From Eriocheir sinensis (taxonomy: Eukaryota; Arthropoda; Malacostraca; Decapoda; Varunidae), in the NCBI RefSeq assembly GCF_024679095.1, contig NC_066522.1, positions 15,520,829 through 15,584,828 on the forward strand: a stretch of 64,000 nt of DNA, written 5' to 3'. A program made the position numbers and the translations under genes. Positions within the stretch are counted from its first letter, which is position 1. Each line of letters starts with the position of its first letter. Shown here piece after piece: positions 21,100-31,744 of the stretch. The notes below the pieces were generated by a model. It saw nothing but the letters and a program-made list of their open reading frames with translations, did not search any database and was not told where the DNA came from.

Positions 21100-21905
21100 A
21101 TGGTTGGTGCAGAGAGGTAACAAATATCCTCTTTTTTTCCACGATTTTCCTTGAGTCCGGTTATTAAAAAACTTCCTTTGTATGGCTGCTCGGTAGAATG
21201 TTGAATAAATTAATGAATGAATTATACACGATGGAAAATGAAAGAGGACAAAGAAGAGGTAGTGTATAGTGAGCGAAAGGGTGTAGGAAAACAAAAATAA
21301 TACAAAACAGAGAAGGGAAGAGGACGAGGAAAAATCACACACGGGAGCGGCTGTCTGGTATAGGAGCACGTGGACAGAGAGAAAATAAATATAAAACCGG
21401 AGAGAAATTAAACAAAAACACGAAAAATAATGTGAAGACTGGACGGGTCTGGGAATGTCTAATTAGGAATACTTTGAGGTGTGTGTGTGGGGAGGTTAAA
21501 AGAGGAGAAGGGGGAGGAGGAGGAGGTGGAAGAGATGGAAGAGCTCAACAAATCACAATTAGAAGAGAAAGAGGAAATGAAGGAATACTTTGGAAGCTGA
21601 ATTAACGCAAGACACGATTTCTGAGGAGGAGGGCGTGCTATGGGGGAGTCCCTGTAATTACTTGATATAATTGATGTGTGTGTGTAATTACCTGACGTGT
21701 TGGAATGGAGGTATCTCAGTTCCGTAATGTTGAAGGTTATTTGCCTCATCGATTTTCCTTTTTCCTTTCCTTCACCGACTATCCTTAAGTACACAAAGCG
21801 AGTTCTAAAGTACTAATCTATGCCATCATCTATCGTTTTTTTCATAACTCCTGATCTTCTGAACTTACTAATTACATAGAAGTCTATGCTAATTACATAC
21901 GATAC
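21100..21905. other. Mixed unique sequence
   Basis: Purine-leaning at 21200-21570, with a GGAGGA run near 21510. No gene recognised. Confidence 0.55.
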
Positions 21906-21906
21906 T

Positions 21907-21985
21907 GACCTCTCTTTTGGCCACTACTCTTTATTATTGGACCAGTAATTAGCGGGCCCTTGAACTGCTTCCTATAATGTATAAT
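21907..21985 (+). mobile_element. A-tailed retroposon fragment (family A), decayed
   Basis: GACCTCTCTTTTGGCCACTA, AGCGGGCCCTTGAACTGCTT and TATAATGTATAATAA follow family order in sense orientation. The internal T-rich spacer is deleted so that GCGGGC and GCCCTTG overlap. Confidence 0.62.
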
Positions 21986-22151
21986 AAATCACATCTTCGG
22001 TTTTTACAGGTTAAAGATTTAGGTAGGTTTAGCGCTGAGCTCGTTGGCGTTGAATAAACAGAAAATACTTAGATTATACACGCAAATTGATTACAGCGCT
22101 GGAACTGATATAGATTTGCAAGTTGTTTCTTTTTAGTGACTTTGTCCTTTC

Positions 22152-22277
22152 CTCATTTTATTGTCAAAGTGCAGAAGAAATGAAAAATGTGAGTATGAGG
22201 TGAAGGAATTTTTGCTCATTTTATTGTCAAGGTGCAGAAGAAATAAAAAATGTGAATATGAAGTGAAGGAATTTAGG
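22152..22277. repeat. Tandem duplication, 63-bp unit, 2 copies
   Basis: CTCATTTTATTGTCAARGTG starts at 22152 and 22215. Both copies continue GCAGAAGAAATRAAAAATGT and GTGAAGGAATTT. The unit shares the core TTTTAWTGTCAAAGTSCAGA with the 156-bp units at 19869-20180. A frame of 101 residues through it (22161-22466) repeats CRRNEKCEYEVKEF but is not accepted as a gene. Confidence 0.9.
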
Positions 22278-22626
22278 AGCATAAGAACGAGGGAGGGAAC
22301 TAAACCCGCGTATTGGCCATCGAGTTCCCTTTTATCTCGCGCCGAATCAACAAGAAAACGAAACTACCACCATGGCCATTTACAATCCCGGCCTCCCCAC
22401 ATATCTTTAGAAGGAAATATTGAACGCGAAAAAGATGCCATTTTTCATATGCACGCCGAGCAATGAATAAGGTGTGTGTGTGTGTGTGTGTGCTGGAAAT
22501 GAATGGCCGCCTTTGGAAACGCTTCGTAAAGATTGTATAGACGTAAATCATTCCTAATACTTATCGTCAGCCTCTATCCGACTCGATCATCAAAAATAAC
22601 CACAAAAGAAAGATATTACTAAACTT

Positions 22627-22628
<2 letters not shown>
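22278..22628. other. Unique sequence with a short (GT)n
   Basis: A (GT)n lies at about 22470-22491; otherwise nothing recognised. Confidence 0.55.

Positions 22629-22695
<67 letters not shown>
22629..22695. repeat. (CA)n microsatellite
   Basis: About 33 uninterrupted CA dinucleotides. Confidence 0.99.
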
Positions 22696-22697
<2 letters not shown>

Positions 22698-23549
22698 TCC
22701 AAACTTCGAAGCGGCCGTTTATCCGCCCGAAGCACAGAGTAACCTTCGCCCATTGAGTGTTCGTCCTTCAGCGAGTCTCAAGCCGCCGCTGAAGCTAATG
22801 GGGGAGAGGGAGGAAGGAAGAGAAAGAGGTCGTGGGTTGAGGAGCTTTTGGGAAGGGATGGAAGAAGAGAAAAGACCGTGGTTAGAGGGGCTTTTGGGAA
22901 GGAAGGGAAAAAGAGAGAGAAGTTGTAGATAGAGTAGATTTTATAAAGGGACAGGAGAAGGAAATAGGAAGTAAAAGGGAAGAACAGAGAAAAGAAGGAA
23001 AATAAAGGTGGCTAGAGAAACTTTTTGGAAGAAAATAAAGAAGAGAAAGGACGAAATTAAAGAAATAGAAGAAGTTGAAAAGCAGGAAAAGAATGGGAAG
23101 AGAATGGAAGAAGAGAAAGAGACCCTTGGTAGAGGGGTTTTAGGAGAAAGGAAGAAGAGAAAGGACGAAAGGAAAAAAGGGAAGAACGGGGGAAAATAAG
23201 GAAAAGAAAGATGTATTGATTAGTCGCCAGAGTATGAAAGGAAGGAAGAAAGAGAGAAAGAGTAAAAAGAAGATTGACAGAGTATCAGTATGAAAGACTT
23301 AAAACGGAGAGAGAGAATAAAAGGTGATTAATGGAAAGAAATAGAAGAAAAAAAGGAGAAAAAAGGAGAAATAAAGGAAGTGAGCAGAGTTATTACAAGA
23401 AAGGGAAGGAGGAAGAGGAAGAAGAAAAAGAGGAGGAAGTGGAGAATGGCGGAAAAAGAGAGGAAGCGATAAAAGCAACCGTATGGAAAGGAAGAAATAA
23501 TAGCAAGTTAAGGAAATGGGAAGAGGTGAAATTAAGAGAATAACAATAA

Positions 23550-23550
<1 letters not shown>

Positions 23551-23606
<56 letters not shown>
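23551..23606. repeat. (GA)n microsatellite
   Basis: About 28 GA dinucleotides within the purine block. Confidence 0.97.
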
Positions 23607-23607
<1 letters not shown>

Positions 23608-24034
23608 ACGAATAAATGGAGTAGCAAACAAACGAAATTAATGCGAAAGAAAAGGTAGAAAGAAAAGGAATGAACGAAAAGGAAGAAAAGACGAAACAAT
23701 AAGACACATAATAAATAACAATAGAGAACAAGAATAGCAAAATAAAATAAGGGAATGTAATAGTATGTAAAAAAGAAGAAGAAGAAAAGGATAGAGAAGA
23801 CATGTATAGAAAGGAAGAGAAGAAAGGAAGGACAACATATATAGATTAAACAACAACATAGCAGGGAAAGGGAAGGAAGGGGAGGCTGAGGATAGCGGAA
23901 GAGGAAAGTAAGGAGAGAGAGATTGAAACCCAAATAAAAGGAAGGGAAACGCATATAGATCACACAACAAAATAACAAGGAAAGAGAAGTGAAGTAAGAC
24001 CGAGAATGGAAGTAAAGGGAAGGGAAGGAGAACG

Positions 24035-24205
24035 TGAACCGAAGGAGAGGAAGGAAAGGAAAGGGAAGGAGAAAGTGAAGGGAAGGAAAGAAAGGGAAGA
24101 CTAAGGGAAGAAGTAAAGGAAAAAGGAGAGGAAGGAAAGGAAAGGGAAGGAGAAAGTGAAGGGAAGGAAAGAAAGGGAAGACTAAGGGAAGAAGTAAAGG
24201 AAAGG
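24035..24205. repeat. Tandem duplication, 81-bp unit, 2 copies
   Basis: GAAAGTGAAGGGAAGGAAAG, then GGGAAGACTAAGGGAAGAAG, repeat exactly 81 bp apart (ACTAAGGG at 24100 and 24181). Confidence 0.92.
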
Positions 24206-24239
24206 TAAAGGGAAAATGAAGTTAAGAAGAGGAAGGGAA

Positions 24240-24620
24240 GACAGGGAACAGAAGTAAATGGGGGAGAAGGAGAAAGCGAAGGGAAGGAGAGGAAGGAAAT
24301 ACTTGAGATAGAAGTAAAGGGAAGGGAAGGAGAAAGTTAAGGGAAGAAGAGGAAGGGAAGTCTTGGAATAGAAGTAAAGGGAAGGGAAGGAGAGGAAGGA
24401 AAAACTGAGGATAGAAGTAGAGGGTAGGGAAGGAGAAAATTAAACAAAGCAGAGATAGGAAAGGTAAGGGAAGAAGAGGAAGGGAAGACTGGGAATAGAA
24501 GTAGAGGGAAGGGAAGGGAAGGGAAGGGAAGGGAAGGGAAAACTGATAATAGAAGTAAAGGGAAGGGAAGGAGAAAGTTAAGGGAAGCAGAGGTAGGGAA
24601 GACTGGCGAGAGTAGAGAAA
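24240..24620. repeat. Tandem array, about 60-bp unit, 6 copies
   Basis: GAAGTAAAGGGAAGGGAAGG or variants start at about 24251, 24311, 24371, 24411, 24497 and 24551. Each is followed by GAGAAAGTTAAGGGAAG and ends in ACTGGGAATA/CTTGGAATA. The first three starts are spaced exactly 60 bp apart. A 178-residue minus-strand frame is the array translated. Confidence 0.9.
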
Positions 24621-24819
24621 GGAAGGGAAAGGAGAATGTGAAGGGAAGGAAACGGACGAACATCTCTCGGTAGAAATGTAGGGAAGAGGGACGGAAGGGG
24701 AAGGCCACGCAGGGCAAGAGTGGGGCGCTGCCTGTTCCGGGAGAGAGATAGGCAACAACTGGCTGGGTTTGTCCTGCGTGTTATGTAAATCTGATCAGCA
24801 CTTGTGCACTCTGCATGTC

Positions 24820-25089
<270 letters not shown>

Positions 25090-25227
25090 CTGCAGGTAGC
25101 ACGACAGCCATAATAGCATGGCGAACATTAGCTCCAAGGCCGTTCACTTTATTTCGACGGCCCGGCAGTTTTGTGTCGAGTCCAGCCCGGGTGGCCATGC
25201 CTTCCCGGGAGCCAGAGTTCAAGGAGT

Positions 25228-25405
25228 GTCACGCAGGGCCACCTAAACCTTTCTGGGGATGTTGGGGTTCGGGGTGCCATACAGAAGGCCACTTGGACCT
25301 CTCTGGTGTATCAGGGTCCATAAGTTACCATGCAGAAGATCATGTAAACTTAAGTAGAGTGTCAGAGTCATGTTTTGAGAGTCATGAAGAATACTACAAA
25401 CCATT
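25228..25405. repeat. Degenerate tandem array, about 48-54-bp unit, 3-4 copies
   Basis: CACGCAGGGCCACC (25230), CATACAGAAGGCCACTTGGA (25278), CATGCAGAAGATCATGTAAA (25329) and a partial ATGAAGAATACTAC (25384) mark successive units. The second and third end in TCAGGGTCC/TCAGAGTC-type words and the first in TTCGGGGT. The plus frame stays open across the first three copies, but it continues out of the CA repeat and has no splice support. Confidence 0.7.
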
Positions 25406-25429
25406 TCTGGATAAGTTTAAGTAGAAAGT

Positions 25430-25870
25430 GAAAGAAATATCATAAGTATCGGCAATATCGATTAAAAACGGACCACTACAGACAAGCCAAAACTTTGCAT
25501 ATGCCAGTACTGTGATACAACCCTAAGAATACCCTTCCAGCACCCTCACGTAACGTACGATGTGTCTTGTAATTCATCCTCGTACAGGTGCTATGAGATT
25601 GAATCCTAAATCAACCAAATATTCCACGCATCTAACGGAAATTGGATATCAACAAACGTAAACTCGCTAAATTAAATTTCTCGCTTCGCAGACAACTGTT
25701 TTGATGTACCTGAAACACCTCGTCTGCTGGTCGGGTTTTTATTTTGTTTGATTTTGTTTACCTCGATAGCTCTTTCCTTCACTGCAATCCATTACCACTA
25801 CAGTTCATTACCAGACAGATTTCGTATTATCTCTTCTGGCCTCTTGTTCTGGTTTCCTTTGTCGGAGCAG
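25430..25870. other. Unique sequence, nothing recognised
   Basis: Balanced composition, no gene. Confidence 0.55.
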
Positions 25871-25874
25871 CGTC

Positions 25875-25950
25875 AATCGGACTTTTCTGTTGCTTTTTTT
25901 CTGTTGTTTGCCCTTGAGCTGCCTCCCTTGCTGTCGAAAAAAATATCCTG
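25875..25950 (+). mobile_element. A-tailed retroposon 3' end (family A)
   Basis: TTGCCCTTGAGCTGCCTCCC, then TTGCTGTCGAAAAAAA, in sense orientation, preceded by a T-rich spacer. The expected GCGGGC is lost. Confidence 0.68.
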
Positions 25951-26360
25951 TTATGTCTATTCAGTCTCAACTTCACTCGCAAAATCACTAGACATGTCAA
26001 AGCAGTATTCCCTCCATGCCCAGCTATTTATACGCGTCCTCAATATACTCCTGCCTCTTCCCCATCGCCCTCCTCATTGACTGGCCGCCGCGTGTAATAT
26101 ATTCATTCATAAGTCCTATACATTCATTAAGCCTTCCCTTGCAGCTTCCCAAGTCCTTACATGCGGGCTTTAATCCTATTCGCTCATGTGTTGCTATTCA
26201 TCGGGTTTTTGGCATGTGAATTCGGACTCTTCACTTCGTCTCCATCAGTTAATCCTTCAGAACATTACCGTATTCCGTAAAGCAAGTAAAAAGTATTAAA
26301 TTTTATCACACTCTCAATGGTTTATTTTACTTTTTGTCCTAGAACCGTTTTATTAAGATC
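25951..26360. other. Unique sequence, nothing recognised
   Basis: No repeat, and no gene supported. Confidence 0.55.
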
Positions 26361-26364
26361 ATTT

Positions 26365-26495
26365 TTTTGCGGCAAAGGAGACAACTCAAGGGCAATAAAA
26401 CAAAAGAAAGAAACAAAAAAAGCCCGCTAAGTTCTTTTCCCCCCCAAAAAAAAACTGGATAAGAGGCCAAAAAAGGGGTCAGTTTTTACACGTTT
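26365..26495 (-). mobile_element. A-tailed retroposon copy (family A)
   Basis: Plus-strand order is TTTTTTTGCGGCAAAGGAGA, AACTCAAGGGCAA, an A-rich spacer, AAAAGCCCGCTAAGTTC, then AGAGGCCAAAAAAGGGGTCA. Sense is minus. It is one of the better preserved copies, reaching the GGCCACTC landmark. Confidence 0.75.
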
Positions 26496-27300
26496 CCTTC
26501 ACTTTTGATATGATACCTTTTCGTCCTTCTTATTTTTCTCCCTACTTCAAGTCGGTTCTCTCGTAATGCTGTGCTCATACTGTGAAGGGACTTGCGTGCA
26601 GAGAATAGTGATGCTGGCCATGGTCGGAGCGTTCTGTACACACTCCTCACGTTTATATGTTTTCTTCCTCCTCGTTTCGGTCTGGCTCATCCTTTCACAA
26701 CCCGAGAATGAGTTACAGGCGGGTCCTTCAATTGTCTCCTTCCTCTACGTCCATCTCCACGGTTTCCTATTTTTTGCTTACTCGACTGACTTTCCCATTT
26801 TAACACAACATAATCACAAGCTAAACACAACTTAATTCTTCAGTAGATCTCGCCTCATTACAGCTCAGTCCTGTAGCTCATAAAGGAAGACATTGGTGTG
26901 TTTCTTCCTTTACCCCACCGTCCCTACACCATGTATGAGATGTGGGTTCGTTGCATTGATTTTTCCTAGACAGAGACGTTCGTAGTTACTATTACATAAG
27001 CTTTACGTTGAATTCAGCCACACGTAAAACTTGGAAGATAGCGATAAAGGGTGCCAACATTTGTATTAGGAATCTTTCTTTTCTCGGAATTATTAGTACG
27101 TTCCATTTACCTGCGTTGTAGCCTCTGTTACCTGAGAAAGACGTCGACCCTAGCCAGTGTAATAGCTTGCTCCTCCAGCTGTAAAGCAGAGCACTCTACC
27201 GTGACGGGACAAATTCATTACATTGCTATCACTCACCGGGGTGGAAACGGAAGTACTTCATCATTTCTCGACTCCAGTGATGTTATATGATCACGTCAGA
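26496..27300. other. Unique sequence, nothing recognised
   Basis: Frames at 26566-26835 (89 residues, Cys and hydrophobic at the N-end) and 27051-27290 show no recognised domain. Neither is called. Confidence 0.55.
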
Positions 27301-27307
27301 CCCGGAA

Positions 27308-27697
27308 AGATGGATCAGGAACAAGAGGGTAAGCAACACCATAGTAGAGACAATTTCGCCTCTCGGTATAGTGGATGCAGGGAGGTTATACGACCCTCCA
27401 CACGAAGGGAGAGGAAGCACCTGAAGGCCTTAAACTACATAGAAGCATGTGAAGAAAGATCAAGAGCAGCGGAGTAAACAACAGCTATTTAGAAGAGACA
27501 GTCCTGCCCGAGGGTGTAGTGGATGCAGGGGAGGTGATAGACCCTCCACGCGAAGACGGAGGAAGCACCTGAAGGCCTTGGACTATACAGGAGAGTGCGA
27601 AGAAAGATCAGGAGCAGGAGGCTTGACATCAGTGACGGAGAAGAGACAAACTTGCTCTTTGGTATGGGGGACACAGGGAAGGTTAAACGACAACCAC
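27308..27697. repeat. Tandem array, about 147-bp unit, 2.6 copies
   Basis: AAGATCAGGAGCA-type starts lie at 27313, 27458 and 27606. Copies 1 and 2 share GTAGTGGATGCAGGGGAGGT-like sequence, ACCCTCCACRCGAAG, and AGGAAGCACCTGAAGGCCTT. Copy 3 breaks off after GGTTAAACGACAACC. The translated motif SGCR, then RPSTRR and RKHLKAL, recurs in two different frames because the period is not a multiple of 3. This argues that any coding sense came before the duplication or never existed. Confidence 0.9.
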
Positions 27698-27704
27698 TTG
27701 AAGA

Positions 27705-27845
27705 AGAATGATAGATTGATACATAGGTTAGAAAATGATGATTGAATAAGACTGATAGATGGGTTGATGAATAGGCTGATGACTGAAGATTGAAGAATAA
27801 TGATAGATGGACTGATAAAAAGGTTGAAGCTTGAAAAAAATTTGA
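27705..27845. repeat. Degenerate tandem repeat, about 48-bp unit, 3 copies
   Basis: ATAGGTTAGAAAATGATGAT, AATAGGCTGATGACTGAAGA and AAAAGGTTGAAGCTTGAAAA start successive units at about 48-bp spacing, with GATAGAT words between. Confidence 0.68.
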
Positions 27846-27849
27846 TAAA

Positions 27850-28490
27850 GACTGACTATTTACATGACCCGAAACTAATCAGAAAGAGGAGATCAGAAAC
27901 CAGCAGCACAAAGGATAATAACAATCTCGCTTCTTTATGAACGCTGGCGATGTATTCTGAGAGCCTATGATTCCTTGATGATGTAGTACGTGTGTCTGGC
28001 AGCGTCCCTCCCTCCCCCTCCCGTGACACCCAAGTATACGCAGCTGCCCTTAGACCTTTGCTTCCCGCCCCACGAGAAACTATAGCGGCCAAGCGAAGCA
28101 AGTGAGGCTGCTGGGACGAGTTCACGAGATATTTATAGCTCACACCTTTACCGTGACGAGACTAATTGATAAAACTCGAGCATTAGATCATTTTTCTCTC
28201 CGGCAATCGAGTCATTTCACTGGTGTCGCAGAATCTATGGCGCGAAAAAGAATGTAGTTTTCTCGCGAGTTTTTTTTTTCTTTCATTTCGCAACGGTGAG
28301 CGATTCCAATTTCCAGGGATATGCTAAAAGGCTGCGTTCGTTTCAGTCATAATTTTATTGCGTTCCCCGATGACGACAGAAAAGCGTTGCGTGTCCGTCC
28401 ATTTCGCTAATTGTGCGTGTATTAGCGGCAGATACTCCACACGTGACAGCAACTTTGGTACAAGGAACCCTAGGAATATATAGTAACGGG
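27850..28490. other. Unique sequence with a GC-richer centre
   Basis: Positions 27990-28090 are GC-richer. A 95-residue minus-strand frame (27856-28143) crosses it but has no recognisable domain. Confidence 0.5.
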
Positions 28491-28495
28491 AAATA

Positions 28496-28563
28496 TTTTT
28501 ACTACTACTACTACTGCTACTGCTACTACTACTGCTACTTCTACTTCTCCTACTACTACTGCC
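28496..28563. repeat. (ACT)n/(GCT)n triplet array
   Basis: ACT, GCT and TCT triplets over about 68 bp; poly-Tyr frames result. Confidence 0.93.
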
Positions 28564-28568
28564 GGTTA

Positions 28569-28569
<1 letters not shown>

Positions 28570-28611
<42 letters not shown>
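28570..28611. repeat. (CT)n microsatellite
   Basis: About 20 CT dinucleotides. Confidence 0.97.
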
Positions 28612-28613
<2 letters not shown>

Positions 28614-28672
28614 AATTATAGCCCCGTGGGAATCTGGACAGATGAGGTGTAGGTCTTCACATTTCAGAAGTG

Positions 28673-28703
28673 ACCTCCTCCTCCTCCTCCTCCTCCTCCT
28701 CCA
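28673..28703. repeat. (CTC)n microsatellite
   Basis: About nine CTC triplets. Confidence 0.93.
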
Positions 28704-28894
28704 CTACCCCCTCTCCCCTTCATCTCTCCCTCTTCCTCACAAAGGCGAAGGGTCGAAAAAAGGGAACGTAGGAGCGGAAGGAGATGGGAAAGTTGAGGAC
28801 CAAAAAATGTGGAGTAATGGAGAAAAAGGGAACTTGGAAAAAAAAAAAACAGGAGGAAGACAAACCAGCTTATCACGAACAGCCAGGTAGGAGA

Positions 28895-28942
28895 GCACGT
28901 AGGTAGGTAGGTAGGTAGGTAGGTAGGTAGGTAAGTAGGTAA
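28895..28942. repeat. (GTAG)n microsatellite
   Basis: About ten tetranucleotide units (GTAG), within a purine-leaning stretch. Confidence 0.95.
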
Positions 28943-29116
28943 AGAAGGGAACGTGTGGTGATGCTAAGTCTTGACCAAACGACGTCATGGATATAGTAAA
29001 AAAAAAAAAAAGGAAGAGGAGGAGGCGGAAGAGGACGAGAAGTAAAGAAGGAAAAGGAGAAGGAAAAGGACTAAACAAGGTAGAATTCAAGAAAGAACCT
29101 TCCTCTCATCAGCTTC

Positions 29117-29180
29117 TCCCTTTGTCCCTCTCTTCCTTTCCTCCCTCTCTTCCTTTCCTCCCTCTCTTCCTTCCTTCCCC
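29117..29180. repeat. 17-bp minisatellite, about 3 copies
   Basis: CCTCCCTCTCTTCCTTT repeats three times, the last copy diverging. Confidence 0.85.
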
Positions 29181-29239
29181 TCTTCCTCCCCTCCGTCCTC
29201 CCGAACAAGAAAATAAAGAAAAATCGAAAGCCTGAAGAG

Positions 29240-29800
29240 GGATGGAGAGTGATGGAGGTAGGGAAGGAAGGGAGGAGGCAGAGAGGGAGGGAGGTAGAGA
29301 GAGGGACCTCGTGATTGGTAGTGTTGCAGGGAGGGAGGAAAGGAAGGGAGAAGGAGAGGAAGAGAGAGAGGTAGAGAGAGGAAACGTACAATAAGTAAAG
29401 AAGGGAGAGGTGGAAGAGTAACAGAGAGAACAATGAAGAAAGGAAGGAAAGGAGGAAGAGCGTTAGAGGAGAGAAGAAGAGGGAAGGAAAGGGCATCTAT
29501 GTGCAGTGAAGGAAGGGAGGGAGGAAGAGAAACAGGAGAGAAAAGAAGGGAAGGAAAGGGGATATATGAGCTGAGAAGGAAAGGAGAGAGGGAGAGGAGT
29601 AGAGGAGAGATGGATGTAAGGAAAGGGGATCTGTGGGCAGTGAAGAAAGGGAGAGAAGGAGAGAAGCAAAGTAGATAAGGAGGGAAGGAAAGGGGATCTA
29701 TGGGTAATGAGGGAAGGAGGGAAGGAAGGGAAGGGAAGGGGATCTATGGGCAGCGAGGGAAGTAATAGGGAGAGAGAAGGGACCAGTGAAGGAAAGTAAG
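29240..29800. repeat. Purine-rich block
   Basis: G/A-rich plus strand containing the 67-bp array below. No gene. Confidence 0.88.
29460..29765. repeat. Tandem array, 67-bp unit, 5 copies
   Basis: GGAAAGGGGATCTATGGGCA or close variants place the GATCT (or CATCT/GATAT) landmark at 29494, 29561, 29628, 29695 and 29741. Three spacings are exactly 67 bp and the last is 46 bp. Each is followed by GTGAAGAAAGGGAG-like sequence. Confidence 0.92.
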
Positions 29801-29814
29801 ATGAACAGTTGTCG

Positions 29815-29985
29815 CTCCCCGGCCGGCCATCTTATCAGCAGCCTCCACACACCGACTCGCCGCTCAGATAATGGAATGTCTTAGCGGCGACCGCGGCTCT
29901 GTACTGCTGATGGCGAGGCGCTGCCGAGCCGCCGATACCACGATAACAACCCTCGCTTCGGCCCGGCGCGGCGCTTGTCCCACTG
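29815..29985. promoter_or_regulatory. CpG-dense patch beside the 121-bp array
   Basis: About 170 bp with many CpGs (CCGGCCGGCC, GGCGACCGCGGC, GGCCCGGCGCGGCGC). GGCCATCTTATC is the reverse complement of a YY1-like AAGATGGCC. It might be a promoter remnant, but no transcript can be proposed. Confidence is low as to function and high that composition is distinct. Confidence 0.3.
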
Positions 29986-30840
29986 ATGAAGAGGAATACA
30001 GAGCGGCGGTAAACGAGGGAGAGGATGCCCGAAAGATTGAGTATTTTGGAGACGGTAGAATGACAGAAGTAAATGGAAAATGATGTTAAGCGCAGGGATA
30101 AAGTCTTGCTGATGAAGATTACAGAGTGGCGGTAAACGAAGGAGAGTTTTTCCGATAGATTGAGCATTTTGGAGACGGTAGAATGATAGAAGAAAAGAGA
30201 AAATGACGGTACAGAGCGATGGTATGCGAAAGACAGTATGGCCGGCTGATGGAAAGGAATAGAGAGTGGCGGTAAGCGAAGGAGAGGATGCCCGATAGAT
30301 TACGTGTTTTGCAGACGGTAGAATGCTGAAAGAAAATAGAAAATGACGTTGCGCGCACAAGTAGTTTCGCTGATGAAGAAGACAGAGTGGTGGTAAACGA
30401 AGGAGAGGATGCCCGATAGATTACTTGTTTTGGAGACGAAAATGACGGGAGTAAATAGATAAAGATGTTAAGCGCAAGGATGAAGTCTCGCTGATGAAGA
30501 AGACAGAGTGGTGGTAAACGAAGGAGGGTTTGTCCGATAGACTGAGTGTTATGGAGACGAAAGAGAGCACGGTCGGTAGATTATACACTTTGGAGACAAG
30601 AGAAGGATGGAAGTAACAGAAAATGATGTTGCGCGCACGGTAAACGAAGGAGGGTTTGTCCGATAGATAGAGTATTAGAGATAGATAGAGTATTGAAGAC
30701 GAATAGAACGATAGAAGTATATACAAAGATAATGTTACAGAGAGATGGTCAACGATGGTATGTCCGATTGACTGAGTGTTTTGGAGACGAAAAGAATTAT
30801 ATAAGTAAATAAAAAGTGACGTTCAGTGTTCGGATAAATG
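29985..30840. repeat. Tandem array, about 121-bp unit, 8 copies
   Basis: GGTAAACGAAGGAGAG or variants start at about 30008, 30131, 30219, 30271, 30392, 30513, 30639 and 30746. Two adjacent spacings are exactly 121 bp. Each unit then carries GATGCCCGATAGATTGAGT, TTTTGGAGACGGTAGAATGA, AAATAGAAAATGATGTT and GCTGATGAAGAAGACAGAGT. The copy near 30219 is truncated. Frames on the minus strand of up to 159 residues repeat with the array and are not genes. Confidence 0.95.
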
Positions 30841-30954
30841 AGAATTGCTGGGTATACGTGACAAAATTATGGATGGAAAGGTTCGAAGTTAAACATTTTG
30901 AGACGAAAGAATGAAGAAAAATAATTATATCTTGATGGCAAAGACACGGATGAA

Positions 30955-31400
30955 GGAGAAAGAAGAAGAAGAAGAAGAAGAAAAAGAAGAAAAAGAAGAA
31001 AACAGTAGAAAAAAAGAAGAAAAAAGAAGAAAAAAGGAGAAGAAGAAGATTGAGGACGAATAATGTAAAACGTCCCCGTGAACAGGAGTACCAGGAAGAG
31101 GAGGAGAACGAAGAAGAGGAAGACGAGAGAGCGAGAGTGAGTGAGAAAGGAGAGAACGGAAGCTGGAAGAGAAGAGGAGGGGAGATGTAGGGGTCGAGGA
31201 GGATGAGGAAGAGGAGGAAGAAGAGGAGGAGAAAGGGAGGAGAGACGGAGGAATCTTGTGCCAATCAATTGAGAGGGAGGACGAGAGGAAATGACTGGCG
31301 GAGGAAATGATTCAAAGGGAAATGACTGGAAAGGAGGATTGGATGACGGAGAGGCGAGTTGAGGGAGAGAAGAGAAGGGTAGAAGCAGAGAAGATAAGAG
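30955..31400. repeat. (GAA)n/(GGA)n purine block
   Basis: A (GAA)n near 30960-30990, GAAAAA runs to 31050, and GGA-rich sequence to 31400. Long Ser/Leu/Phe minus-strand frames are artefacts. Confidence 0.9.
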
Positions 31401-31449
31401 AGAAGAGAAGCAGTAGATGAAGAGTAGAAGCAAAGTAGAGCAAACAGAG

Positions 31450-31640
31450 TGGTGGAGTGACTGTACAGAAGTGGATGTGATTTTGGATGGAGTTATAGGG
31501 AGTGGAGGAACATGGATCGGACAGGGTGGAATGACTGAACGAATATGCATAAGTGGATGTGACTATATAGTGTGGATATGTCTAAAGTGGATACAATAGG
31601 CGATGAGTGGAGTGGTAAGCAGTGTAGGGAAAGAGTACAA
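31450..31640. repeat. Weak tandem repeat, about 75-bp unit
   Basis: GTGGAGTGACTGTACAGAAG, then GTGGATGTGA (from 31452), resembles GTGGAATGACTGAACGAATA, then GTGGATGTGA (from 31526). GTGGATA words continue the pattern. Confidence 0.6.
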
Positions 31641-31744
31641 TAAAAAAGTATATTAAGGGGGAAGTGGTTGTCTGTACAAGGATATGGTTTCTTGAGGATG
31701 GATGAATGTAAAGTGGATGAGGAAGGTGGATGCTGAAGGAGAGT

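Larger units (their letters stand above)
22800..24720. repeat. Purine-rich block with higher-order repeats
   Basis: About 1.9 kb of G/A-rich plus strand. The segments at 22830-23170 share GAGGGGCTTTTGGGAAG/AGAGGGGTTTTAGGAGAA words at spacings that suggest an old array. Frames are low complexity. Confidence 0.88.

Noticed and set aside
26566..26835. 89-residue plus-strand frame with a hydrophobic segment
   Set aside because: The hydrophobic run could be a membrane segment, but there is no conserved motif, no splice context and no supporting neighbour.
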